Below, piece by piece: positions 1 to 48,622 of a DNA stretch of 64,000 bases (position 1 is its first letter; every line of letters starts with the position of its first letter). This stretch comes from Erpobdella octoculata. Taxonomy: Eukaryota > Annelida > Clitellata > Hirudinida > Erpobdellidae. The stretch is from assembly GCA_963978895.1 (NCBI GenBank), contig OZ022240.1, positions 15,861,217 to 15,925,216 on the forward strand, in the 5' to 3' direction. The notes under the pieces were generated by a model. The model was not told where the DNA came from and did no database searches. It saw only the letters and a program-made list of their open reading frames with translations. Made by a program: the position numbers and the translations under genes.

Positions 1-86
1 ACACCTCTGAAATTATATATGTTTAAAATTTAAAAATTCCGTGCAGTTATTTAAGTTATTATTATATTAGTTATTCAAAAACTTAC

Positions 87-152
87 CAGTAGAGCCGCCT
101 TGCTTTCCATCTCTTGTTTTTTCCTGGCTATTTCTTGTTTTAGAATATCCAT
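87..152 (-). CDS. PRPF18: PRPF18 first coding exon (gene continues off the left edge)
   Basis: Pre-mRNA-splicing factor 18 is a U5-associated nuclear protein of the second splicing step. Only 22 codons are visible. The minus-strand ATG at 152 opens a reading that begins MDILKQEIARKKQ, very like the conserved PRPF18 start (MDILK.EI.RK.Q), and ends LL just before a consensus donor GTAAGT at 86-81. The following family residue is V, as expected if the next exon lies to the left of this window. The phase at the donor is 0. The identification rests on a short but distinctive N-terminus; the rest of the gene is outside the window, so a chance match cannot be fully excluded. Confidence 0.72.
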
Positions 153-927
<775 letters not shown>

Positions 928-1570
928 CAGGGGCGTCATTTCAGCAAAACCTTAGGGGGGAAAAAAATTTATAAAATCCACAGATTCCAAAACTTAATTT
1001 TGTAATGCTATATTTTTTTTTAAAAAGAGCGCATAGCCGGGGAGGGGGTAGTCGTAGATGCTTTTCAAAAAATTTATTAAAAAGGCACGCACTTTTTCTC
1101 CAAAAAACTGGGACTGGAGAAAAAACTAAGTTGTACCCAGTGACAGATTTATGAGAGGACCAACATCGTGTTCCCCCGTTAATCAGCTAATTTTGGAAAA
1201 GAAATTTAAGGTTTTCACAAAAATTTTAGTAAAGTACCTACTACAATTGCTTCCCCCAGTCATCAGCTCTGTTTGGTGAAAAATTTAAAAATATGATTTT
1301 TCATGGACTTTGCCCAGGGTGACAAACATTTTAGGAACGCCACTGCAGTTACTGGGTTGTCTTGACTTAGTTTTTAAATTTGTGTTAATATTGGTGTAAG
1401 CAATCTCTCAAATCCCTGTACAGACCGATTTTTTTAAACCTGACCCGTTATATATTTACAACATCCCAAGCCCGGCCCTGTTCATTTTCATTACCACAAA
1501 AACCTATGGCTCAGCTAAACTGCCTCGATCCATGCTAATTTTGGTCTGGCCCGATCCGTTTGATAACCCT

Positions 1571-2290
1571 TGTCAGGGGTCGCTCTACCGGACCTCCTGA
1601 CAAGGGTATCCTGCACCCGTTGACCTGTCTAGACTCTCAGTCTAGACAGGAACCTAGACATTAATTCTCAGACATTCTTTTGCGCGTTTTCTGAGGCTCT
1701 ATATATAGCGATTTGAACCCCGCCAGTACAGAGCTATTTAGTATCAGGCAAAGTCCTGCGTGTTTTGTATTTGATTTTTATTACCAATGCTTTTATTAAC
1801 TCGTCGTCTCTGTTTCTCTGTCTGTTTCAAATCTTGCAATCAATTTTTGAGTCACTTCCTGATGATAGATTTTTTTCAAATTTTGCATACATGCTCAAAA
1901 TAGAAGACAATGCAATATTCAATTATTAGTTTTAGAATAAGTCAATTAATTTAGTTAATTTTAATTAATTTCGATATTTCGATATAATTAAGATATTTCG
2001 ACTTTAATATAAAATAAAAGAGTAATATAAGAAAAAATTGATTGCAAAATTTGTGTTTTAATTACATATAAAAGCATTGGTTTTAAAAATTCGTTTTTAA
2101 TTTACTTGTTTGTTATTAACTGCGCTTTAATAAAGTTTTTTGTTGTAGTTCCGAGATGTCATTTCTTCCTGGTGTTCACGTCATTCCAGCAGGGAAACTG
2201 TGACATTTTGGTGGCAGCGGTGGGATCAAGTATCAGGAAGAAAGAAGTGCTCTCCAGCAAAGTTCGACAAGCAAGTTCGGGAAGGAGATC
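1571..2290 (+). mobile_element. LTR retrotransposon remnant: 5' LTR plus primer-binding site
   Basis: The proposed LTR runs from TGTCAGGGG (1571) to AACTGTGACA (2205), giving the TG..CA ends and short TGTCA/TGACA inverted repeat typical of LTRs. A TATA-like CTATATATAG lies near 1700 and an AATAAA near 2130. After a few bases comes TGGTGGCAGCGGTGGGAT (2209-2226), which fits the complement of a leucine-tRNA 3' end and so a primer-binding site. No gag or pol follows; the element is a truncated fragment. About 340 bp of the apparent LTR is the inserted R1 repeat. The family assignment (Ty3/gypsy-like) is inference. Confidence 0.55.
1784..2104 (-). repeat. Dispersed repeat R1, copy 1
   Basis: A sequence of about 320-340 bp bounded by CCAATGCTTTTAT at one end and its complement near the other. 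It occurs three times in this window: here on the minus strand, and at about 38,606-38,921 and 59,980-60,342 on the plus strand. One end carries a CAGACAGAGAAACA-type short tandem repeat. The short flanking matches (TAATAA here) do not settle whether it is a MITE or a SINE. It lies inside the LTR segment at 1571-2205. Confidence 0.8.
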
Positions 2291-3026
2291 TCTCTTGCCG
2301 GTGAAGTTATATAAAGTCTTGCACCGAACACATCCCGCGCAGGGCTCTAGTTTTGTACCAACTCTGATCAATGTTTTGTGAATACAATTTTTTTAGGTTA
2401 CACTGATGAAATGAAAAAACACATTGTGAAAAAAATAGTTGTCTTTACAAAAATTTCAATGTTCCCTAAATGAAAATCAATAAACTGAAATTATACAATG
2501 CATACTACCTATTTGCTAACGCATGTTCCAAAAATCAGCAACCAGCTTTGATAACAACTTGAAAAATTCCAAACTTTAAACACTTTTTCCCAAAAAAGCA
2601 TATGACCGGGAGGGAGTATTCGCAGCTACTTTAAAAAAAAACTTCTTCGTAATCTTTTCCAAGAACTTTGTAGCTTGTTTTCTAAAATAAATTGTTTCTC
2701 TAAATCCTTAGGGGGGCAACCCCCCCCCTTCCCCCGCAAATGACGCCCCTGCCTGCTGCACAAGGCATTCACGGTTGTGTCCATTACCTCGTGACGACTT
2801 TGACATTATAATACATGTGAATCTTGTGACTGAGAAAACAACGTTAAATTTAATAATTTTGTGTATGGATGTTATGCAGGTTTTATAGTGTTTCACCCAA
2901 CCAAACAGGTCCAGTAATAAAAAAAAAAACAGAATAATTTAATATTTTATTATAACTGAATGACAAGAAAACATAATTAAAAAAATAACACTCCAAAGTC
3001 ACACTAAGAAATAATAGAAAACAGTT

Positions 3027-4340
3027 TTATTTTTGCAACAGGTCACAGGCAACTTTGTGTTTTGGCCAATGTTTAACCTGACATTCTCTTCTGCAATACC
3101 ACTCATTTTGACATCGAGAACATTTTTTGGTTGCTACTTCACCACAGTAAACACATTTTGGAGATTCGTGTATGAAATTTTCTAAGTTTTCAAAGCTGTA
3201 GGTTTCACTGAGGTTTTTTGCTATTGATAGAAAACTCTCATTGGAAGTGTCAAAAAAGGATTTCATTTGATTTTCTGCTATTTCTTGCCATTTTCCTTTG
3301 TGTCGCTTGAGGCATGAGTTTTTTATTTCTGGAATTTGTTCTAGAATAAGGCCACTTTTTGGCTGCTCAGGCTCAAAAAAACTCAACTGGTCCAAAAACC
3401 TTTGAAGTTCAATTAACACTGGCATTTGGTCTAACAAGATATCATTAAGATAAGGTCTCAGCTTCAGAAGCACGTTTTTTCTATATGTATTAAACTCATA
3501 ATAATTTCTAGTATCAGTGACTAGTAATTGAAATAATGCAATCCAAACTTGACCTTCAATTTTTGTCAGTTTGTAAAACTCGACATTGTCCGTAGTCAGC
3601 CAATTTGTGCCGTCATACTTTTTAGGAGGATCACTGTGATTACAAATCCATGGAGGGTTTTCTACAAGTTGAACCATTAAAGAAGGTATATCTAGAGCGT
3701 TAAGTATTCTTTTGGTTGCTGAAAGACTGAGCACTTTAATATTATCAGTCAAGAAACGAAGTATGGCTAAACATTTAAGGCCGATGACAAAGTTTAGTTT
3801 ATCATTTTGCTTCTGAAATTCTTGAATGGATGAAATAGGAATGCTTGTATTTTGCTGACAATCTTTTTTAAGATCTTCACAAAAATGTCCATTATTAAGC
3901 AATCTGGTTACTTTTCCGTAACAGTAGTCTATCAAATCCACAGCTACATCTTCTAAAGCCTCACACGAGCTTTGATGATAAAGAACAGTTTCAAGAAGAT
4001 TTATGACAGTAACTTCATGATGAAGAATAAAATAAAAAGGAAATGACACATTACTGTTTTCTATATTCTTAACTAGCTTCGGAAATATTTTGGCTTTCCA
4101 TATTTCAGTTATTATCAGGTCTTTGACAACAACGGGAATTTTTTCATAAGATATTAAAAATTCTTTAATAAACTCATCTTCGTTTTGGAAAGCATTACAA
4201 AGTGCTTGCATGTTCAACTTTTCAACATATTCATGTTGTTGGAGCCAACTGGGCGAACCGACGTCAACTACATCAAATGCAGATAGAGATTGAATGTATG
4301 CTTCAGCTTCTGAAGCAAATAAAACGGTATTCCTACTCAT
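3027..4340 (-). CDS. ZMYND10: ZMYND10, dynein-arm assembly factor with C-terminal MYND finger
   Basis: ZMYND10 (BLU) is a cytoplasmic co-chaperone that helps pre-assemble axonemal dynein arms for motile cilia. The 437-residue ORF is close to the human length (440). It follows the family along its whole length: an N-terminal helical region with WLQQHEYVEKLNMQAL (about 33-48), HHEVTVINLLETV (about 107-119), DGTNW and KIEGQVWIALFQLL in the middle, and LEQIPEI before the end. The C-terminal MYND zinc finger (about 395-431) starts CVYCGEVATKKCSRCQNEWY and has the full Cys/His ligand set. The ORF has no introns although its neighbours are intron-rich; I see no decay. A possible polyadenylation signal overlaps the stop (AATAAA on the minus strand near 3030), with another near 2950. 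Confidence 0.95.
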   Translation of the reverse strand: MSRNTVLFASEAEAYIQSLSAFDVVDVGSPSWLQQHEYVEKLNMQALCNAFQNEDEFIKEFLISYEKIPVVVKDLIITEIWKAKIFPKLVKNIENSNVSFPFYFILHHEVTVINLLETVLYHQSSCEALEDVAVDLIDYCYGKVTRLLNNGHFCEDLKKDCQQNTSIPISSIQEFQKQNDKLNFVIGLKCLAILRFLTDNIKVLSLSATKRILNALDIPSLMVQLVENPPWICNHSDPPKKYDGTNWLTTDNVEFYKLTKIEGQVWIALFQLLVTDTRNYYEFNTYRKNVLLKLRPYLNDILLDQMPVLIELQRFLDQLSFFEPEQPKSGLILEQIPEIKNSCLKRHKGKWQEIAENQMKSFFDTSNESFLSIAKNLSETYSFENLENFIHESPKCVYCGEVATKKCSRCQNEWYCRRECQVKHWPKHKVACDLLQK

Positions 4341-4660
4341 TTTGACAAAAACTTTAACTAATTCGTTATCATCTAACCAGTCTAGTCAAGTAATCCAAAT
4401 CGAAAGTTACACTGTGAAGGCGTCCATGGAGACGTGTTGTGAGATGGTTATGGAGTGCCGAATTAGTTTTCAAAATTCTGTTTTGTTTATGTAATAATTT
4501 GAAGATGCTTTTTAACAATTTCTGTAACAAATAACTTTTTTAAATTAAATCATGCTACTAAAAATAATTAGAAACTGCGTTTTAATACACAATTGAAGTA
4601 CCGCCAAAGATTTTTAAAATTTGCTTAGTAATGTTTAAAATTAAAAATTGTCCTCTACTC
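4341..4660. other. ZMYND10 upstream region
   Basis: AT-rich DNA upstream of the ZMYND10 start. I see no TATA box at a convincing distance and no coding exon. Confidence 0.4.
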
Positions 4661-4699
4661 TATTTAACTAACATAATATAAAACATCGAATATAAAACC

Positions 4700-4938
4700 T
4701 TCCTAAATCAGGTCTTCGATCTTCCTCTCTTACTATAGTCACCATAGATATGATAGTCACTTTCGTACCTTTACTGACACTGGTTAAGCATTCTTTTGCC
4801 AAACGCTCTTTTTTCTACTCTGGTTCCTTTCTCTGGAACTCTCTTCATGCATCTCTTACTAAATCTACTTCAGTCACTGTTTTCCGTCGTGGACTTAAAA
4901 CATTTTTGTTCGATCAATTTATGTCCGAGCGCTATTGA
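4700..4938 (+). mobile_element. LINE fragment: C-terminal end of a non-LTR retrotransposon polyprotein
   Basis: The reading that ends at 4938 contains SFAKRSFFYSGSFLWNSLHA followed by LTKSTSVTVFRRGLKTFLF, the characteristic tail (S...R.F.FSG..LWNSLP..L....S...F...LKT.LF) found after the reverse transcriptase in many CR1, Jockey and L2-like elements. Only this 3' fragment is present and the bases beyond it give no further coding match, so it is a dead 5'-truncated copy. The clade is not resolvable from this piece. Confidence 0.7.
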
Positions 4939-4939
4939 A

Positions 4940-5940
4940 CGCCACGCAAATAGATCTATATAAATAATCGCAATTGATTGGCGATTGATAGATAGCTAAA
5001 GTATGTTTTGTTTGTATATATAGTAGTATAATTCCATAGACTTACCTAGACACGCAATGCCCCGTATGTGCCTATAGTAATAGTAAGTAGCGAGGACAAA
5101 TTAAAGCGAAATTTTATGGCCCTAGTACCACGTGATCAACGGCGTTTTAGGTTTATACCACAAGCACAACAATCTTTAGAAAACAATTTTTACTTTAAAA
5201 TTACCCAAAAAATTTGTTTGAAATATTTTAATAAAAAAATGGATTGGTCAAGTGAATCAGGATATATTTTTTTATACCCAGCCTTGGTCCTAGTGAAAAA
5301 GCCATCTTAACTTGCATCGCGCAATTTGCATGCATTGCATGTCTAGATCACTGATCTCTATAATCAGTGGTCTAGATATATAGTATAAGTCTATGTATAA
5401 TTCTATATTTTTTATGAAAAATTTAAACAAAAATTATTTTGGGCCCGTCACCCGCAGGGGCAAAGCTTTATCTTCTTCGCCAGGACAAACAATATTTGCT
5501 TATTTTTCATTTTAAGTAATAATACTTATAAAACTTTTTAAAACCATCCTTCTATTCTGCACTAAAAAGAGAAAAATAATTCTCTGGCTATAATAGCCAT
5601 ACATATCTATGATAATAGCATACATACTAAGGAGCTAACAGACAGACCCACGTCTTAGAATTTTAATGTTAGCTATAAGCTTTGCAACTTTTCTTCTCCT
5701 GAGTGGCCATTCAAGATATCCAAAGTTGGATAAGCTTCGAAAGTAAGCTTATTCGGTTTGCAGAGAGGAAATCTTAAGATTTTGGATTGAAGAAGTTCAG
5801 GCCTGCAAGAAGATTACTATTTTGTGTAAATCGTGCGTTCAACTCAGACAAGATAGATTGATGCATGCATAACAAAATCTGTTACCTATCTTGTTCCACT
5901 TTGGAGTGTTCATAACTTTTTTAACACCTCTCCATCTTAC
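4940..5940. other. Intergenic DNA, no gene seen
   Basis: AT-rich sequence after the LINE tail. The open frame at 5068-5310 has no recognisable domain. A short palindromic stretch lies at about 5320-5380. Nothing else is supported. Confidence 0.5.
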
Positions 5941-5941
5941 A

Positions 5942-6116
5942 GGAACTCCGCCTCGCTAATTGCGAGCCAGTCCCAAGCCTGGATAAAGGAGGAGGGACAG
6001 TTAAAGGATCAAACTTTGATCCACGACAGGAAGTATTTGTGTGTTTCCTACATACAGCCAATTCAGTCTTAAAACACTCGGTGTAAAGGACTATAAACTA
6101 TCTTTAAAAAAAACCT
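5942..6116 (+). repeat. Retroposon family R3, copy A
   Basis: A copy starting AACTCCGCCTCGC and ending GTGTAAAGGACTATAAACTA plus an A-rich tail. The same sequence recurs at 7182-7329 and, as a 3' piece with a long poly(A), at 7781-7850. The poly(A) tail and 5' truncation point to LINE-mediated retroposition. I could not identify RNA polymerase III boxes, so SINE versus LINE 3' end remains open. Confidence 0.6.
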
Positions 6117-6339
6117 TTCCATCTCGATGTGGACCTTCTAGCTTCCTAGTTTCTTTAGCATCTCATCTCTTTTTTAATCTCTATGGACAGCAAACTCGAC
6201 CAGTCTATGAATAACGCTAGCCATTCTTATAACCGGGACAGCATTTTTTCTATATACGACCACATCATATAACTACAAAAGCTTCGGCTTTTCTCTTATG
6301 AAATTTCACTAAAACACCTAAAAAAATCTAACAGGGGCC

Positions 6340-6965
6340 CATATTTAATAACTATTGGCTTACATGAAAGTCAGGGAGCCCAGTCTTCCTTAAATGATGT
6401 CTCTGAGTTTTGAAAGTAACGGTCTGAATGGTGCCCATATATTAACCATGAGCCCACTTAAAAGTCAGGAGCTTACATAAAAGCCAGGGAGGGCTACTTA
6501 ACAGTCAGGAAAACAGTCAGGAGAGGGTCAGTAAAAATTCAGGAAAAAGCCAGTTAAAAGTAAAAAAGGACCCACTTGAGTGCCGGAGCCCACATAAGTG
6601 CGGGATACCTACTTAAGGGCGGGAGCCCACTTAAGTGCAGAGGCTCACGTAAGTGCAGGGCCCACTTTAGTGCCGGGGTTCCCTTAAGTACGTGGGGCTC
6701 ACTTCTTTGCCGAATGCCCCTTAACTGCGAGGGGCCCACTTTAGTGCCGAGTGCCTCCTTAAGTGCATGGGACCTACTGAAAAGTCTAGGAAAGCCAATT
6801 CAAAATCAAGAAGGGCCCACTTAGGTGCCGGGGGCCCACTTAAGTGCGTAGGGCTCACTTCATTGCCGAGGGCTCCCTTAAGTGCGAAAGGCCCACTTTA
6901 GTGCCAAGTGCCCCCTTAAGTGCGTGGGACCCATTTCAGTGCCGGGGCCCACTGAAACGTCAGGG
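6340..6965. repeat. Degenerate tandem array with GGGCCCACTTAAGTGCC-like units
   Basis: Roughly twenty imperfect units of about 25-30 bp built around CCCACTTAAGTGC(G/C)GGG, with AGTCAGG variants at the left side. The frames open across it on both strands are repeat artefacts. The array is locally GC-rich compared with its surroundings. Confidence 0.75.
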
Positions 6966-7181
6966 GGGCGATCGCTTCCCTGCTTCCCTAATTAACGTCC
7001 CTGGACTGTAGCATATTTCAAAGAGTTAATGCACTTAAAATATTTGTGCTTATTACTCAGAATCAGATTTCTAGCAGATTATCAATGGATGGTGGTGAAG
7101 TGGTGAGCCAGTTTTACCGGCTTTTCTCCACTAAAAAATTGTTATGTACCAACCAGCCTCCTCTTATCACGGCAGACATAA

Positions 7182-7329
7182 ATTAAAAAATCAACTCCGC
7201 CTTGCATTTGCAAGCCAGTCCCAAGCCTGGAGAAAAGAGAAGGGGAAAGTTAAAAGGATCAAATTATGATCCACGACAGGAAGTACTTAGGTGCTTCCTA
7301 CATACAGCCATTTCAGTCTTAAAACACTA
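7182..7329 (+). repeat. Retroposon family R3, copy B
   Basis: A copy of the repeat at 5942-6116, flanked by the near-identical direct repeats GCAGACATAA (7172-7181) and GCCGACATAA (7330-7339), a likely target duplication of about 10 bp. Confidence 0.6.
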
Positions 7330-7339
7330 GCCGACATAA

Positions 7340-7780
7340 GTACAATATCAATGAACCGGGAACGTGCTGAAAATATTGAACTTGATGATGTTATCGATAA
7401 ATTTTGTAGTTCACACAACAATCGTCGTATCGTTGTATGGTAATTTAACTCATGTTTTGCTGTCTAAGTTAAGTGTTTTGTATTTGTTTTGAACTTGCTT
7501 TTAGGAATATATTTGTATTCCAAAAAACTTCTATTATTTGGTTATTGTCTAACTACGGGGTTATTTTATAGTGTGTTATGCTACACTAAAGCGTTCCTTA
7601 AGTAGGATGCTTTGGCATAAATTGTGTGATATCATTCCACGAGATTTAGTTACCACCAAATAAAATCACAAGTTTAGTTACGAAATTTAGTAACAATAAA
7701 TTCACTAGCGAATGCATTGTCATTGTGATTAACCTTAACAAGTTAAATGTAAACGTTAGGTTTGCCATGTCAATGCTCGC
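7340..7780. other. Intergenic DNA between R3 copies
   Basis: A 30-codon reading starting MNRERAENIELDDVIDK at about 7351 ends within a few bases of a possible donor, but no matching downstream exon was found. Otherwise nothing is recognised. Confidence 0.35.
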
Positions 7781-7817
7781 GTCTTAAAACACATGGTGTA
7801 AAAGACTATAAACTATA

Positions 7818-7850
<33 letters not shown>
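7781..7850 (+). mobile_element. 5'-truncated R3 retroposon with poly(A) tail
   Basis: A 3' piece of R3 starting GTCTTAAAACAC, continuing through GACTATAAACTATAAT and ending in a run of about 30 A. It is flanked by ATGTCAATGCTCGC (7767-7780) and ATGTCAATGCTTGC (7851-7864), a 13/14 match and a typical retroposon target duplication. Confidence 0.75.
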
Positions 7851-7853
<3 letters not shown>

Positions 7854-7864
7854 TCAATGCTTGC

Positions 7865-8615
7865 CCGACCTGACTTTTGTTTGCCCAAATGTTGCCCACC
7901 CTCTTCTGAAATCCTAGCGCCGCCACTGTTCATGGGAATTAGTATGTTTGCTATCACAGCAATGTCATCAACAGAAACAAGTAAAGGAAAAAACCAGTTT
8001 TTTTAACACAAACTTTGATTTCAAATACACTCGATATGTGTCTGTGTGTATGTATACGAAAGATGTTCAATTTACGTTTTTTTAATTGAATCATTTATTG
8101 TCATCCAATATAAAGATATGCTGAAAATCTCAGCTTCCTAGCTAGTCAAAAAGCTGGTTAAATTTTACTTGCAAGATTTGTGTACAGAGAAAGCCACACA
8201 CACACACACACAAACAGAGATTGTAACCTAAATAAAAGTTTGTAAAAAAAAAGATAAAAGTGAGATTGAATGAAGTGTTTTCTACATGAAGTTTTACATG
8301 CAAATCACACGATTTGTTTTTATGAACAAACAGCTCATTGAATGGAAAGTGAACTTTTTTTGATAACCATTGTGCATTAGGGTTTAGGGTGAAAAACGTT
8401 ATTTTGTCAAAAGACTTACAAAGGGTGAACATTTCTATGTATTCCGTATGCACCCTTTTCACCCTACCTGGCGGCTGGCTACGGGCCTGGATGGGCGTCT
8501 TTCGATCAAAATACGATTTCCCAGTTTCTAATTTTGACCAAAAAAGTAATATTTAAACTCATTATGAAATCACTTTTTTCTGTACTATTAAGCAGTTGTA
8601 ACAAATAACAATCCA
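7865..8615. other. Intergenic DNA, no gene seen
   Basis: AT-rich DNA with a short (CA)n run near 8198-8213. The minus-strand frame at 8142-8462 shows no domain and crosses this simple repeat. Confidence 0.4.
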
Positions 8616-9439
<824 letters not shown>

Positions 9440-9901
9440 ACAATCCATATTTGTTGTTAACTATAGCAGGACTCGTTGGCGCGCGTTCTCGTCTGAGAGC
9501 TCATTACTGATATTACATGAATCGTGAAGCATGGAAATCGGTTAGCTTATTTGATTGATTAAAGGTTAAAGTTAGCATTTCTCTTGTCAGAGAGTGACGG
9601 AATCTATCTTTGAAAAAGGTTGTACGTTTTATCGTTTGGATATGTAGCTCGTACCGGTGTTTTAAGTTTTAATTTTGTAATAGAAGTATATATTATGATA
9701 TATTATATTTACAATAAATTAGTTACTGAAGGAACTAAAACAGTTGTAGCAGGACAATAAAAAATCGGAGACAAGTACATTAGGCACATTAGAGAAAATT
9801 TTTTGATTTTACTCAATATTACCTTTGTCGATGCCGTTAGCAGCGTTAGCTTAATTAATAGCAATTAGGAGTCACTAATGCGATGGCACACCGTTAATTG
9901 T

Positions 9902-9937
9902 TATATAAAGCCTCAAAAGAGCGAGTGATCAGTTTAG
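9902..9937 (+). promoter_or_regulatory. Candidate ITPR core promoter (TATA plus initiator)
   Basis: TATATAAAG starts at 9902, and TCAGTTT, an initiator-like match, has its A at 9931, 29 bp downstream, the usual TATA-to-start spacing. It would give an 89-base leader to the ATG at 10020. Two upstream ATGs (9945, 9951) would then lie in the leader in the same frame. Receptor genes of this type often have distal non-coding exons, so this may not be the only or real start. Confidence 0.35.
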
Positions 9938-10019
9938 ACTTTATATGTATATGAACTGTCTGCTTTTGTCGCTAAAGCTTTTAAGTAATTTTTTCAAAAA
10001 AAAAAAAATCAGTATTGTT

Positions 10020-47162
<37,143 letters not shown>

Positions 47163-48622
47163 AATCTTTTTTAACTTTAAATGATTATATGCACATGATT
47201 GTACTGACATTTTGTTGAAGTTTTTTATTTTGAAAAACCAATAAGTCTAGGAAGCGGTAGTCGTCTGCTAGGTGTTGAGGAAGTTTCTCCATTCGTGCCT
47301 ATGAAGTTATTAGGGGTGTAATGAAGGGGTATGTGAGACACTCTCCCAGAGGACCATGCCTAAAAATTAAAAAAATATTGCTTAAACTATTATTATTATT
47401 CAGGTATTCATAATGCACATTTAAAAAAATTACACAATAAACTACAGATTTTGACACACTGTTGCATCTTGTAAGTTTTCATACCCCTCCCATTATGCGT
47501 ACATATGCTCAGCGGTTTTATAGCCACTGCCGTATGAAAATACATAAAACAACAGTAGTGTTGCCATTTTTCGGCGCGGGGTAGTAAATGTCTTCTTAAG
47601 AAATGGTTGATGACTGGTGGAGGGGTAGACCTGTATCTACGTTTTTAATTCTAAAAGGAGAGGGTAGTCAAATAGATATTTTGCAGGTTTGTTCAAATCA
47701 TTTTTAAAACTATATATATGACAGAACAGACTTTTATTTAATTATCATTACTAGACTAAACTGCTGATTCTAAAAATTATTAAAAATGCTACAAAGTTGT
47801 TTATACTATATGGCCATTTGAACTATGAGAAGTTATGAAGTTAATAGTATAAAATTACGAAATTTATAGCACCACCTATCACGAAAACACGAATTTCTAA
47901 CAAGTATTTGTACATCCAGACATAGAAAATTATGTTATTTATATACGTGATATACATTTTAATTTTGGCGTACCCCCCTTTCCATACCCATGCAAATGCA
48001 AATCATTCACTCAAGACACACCCTCCCTCCACTTTGGTGCGTACGTAACATATAGATGACTCCAAATCGAATCCTCAGCTATAATAAGCTCCACACAACA
48101 TTAATTGTTAGGCCACTGTACAGTATAAATCCGCTACACGTACTTCAAGGAACCAAAGAAATTTGTACATTATACCCAGAGTATGTCAAACAAAACATCA
48201 AGGTACTATAGAAAAACAAATAGTATTTATTGTATATGAAATGTCAGTGCAGTATAAATGTACATTATTGTGGGCTATAATCTGATGTTCAAGTTCAAGA
48301 TAAGGAGTAGCTTGTTCTGTGGCAACATCTATGTTATTCAACAGTGTAAATAATAACTGTTCAATAAATGCTTAATATGCCGAACATGCTTTGGTTAAAA
48401 AAATGGCTAAATATATGGGAAATATTGTAATTACATAGAGTCAATATATTAGTATGCTATAGCCAAACGTATGTAATATCCAAATACGTTATAGCCAGGA
48501 TAATATAACGTGGGAGTTTCAGTACGTTATAGCGGGATTACACTGTATTAAGTTATTTAACTGGTAATTGTTCTCAAATACTATTGGTTACAAGTAAGAA
48601 GAATGTCTTAATATGAACTTAC
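47163..48622. other. Convergent intergenic region between ITPR and AAAS
   Basis: The ITPR 3' UTR should lie at the left (AATAAA at 47436). The missing AAAS terminal exon or exons would be expected here on the minus strand, but I found no matching reading. A pogo-like MITE occupies 48121-48545. Confidence 0.45.
48121..48545. mobile_element. pogo/Tigger-like MITE, 425 bp
   Basis: Left end CAGTATAAATCCGCTACACG and right end, complemented, CAGTGTAATCCCGCTATAACG-type form imperfect inverted repeats, with TA on both outer sides (48119-48120 and 48546-48547). CAGT..AACCCCGCTATAACG ends at TA sites are typical of pogo/Tigger elements. No coding capacity is seen. Confidence 0.55.

Larger units (their letters stand above)
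928..2751. mobile_element. hAT-type non-autonomous DNA transposon, 1,824 bp, with nested insertions
   Basis: The termini are perfect inverted repeats CAGGGGCGTCATTT (928-941 and 2738-2751), and the element is flanked by a perfect 8-bp direct repeat CCTGCTGC (920-927 and 2752-2759), the hAT signature. No transposase is readable. The interior holds an LTR-type segment (1571-2205), which itself contains a copy of the dispersed repeat here called R1. The left target duplication overlaps the last four bases of an older, related repeat, so one hAT-like element appears to have landed at the end of another. Confidence 0.82.

Noticed and set aside
7351..7443. Possible first exon starting MNRERAENIELDDVIDK
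   Set aside because: Only 30 codons, no recognised family and no downstream exon in phase.
9945..10019. Upstream in-frame ATG as the ITPR start
   Set aside because: Poor context, lysine tract from poly(A), and family alignment begins at 10020.
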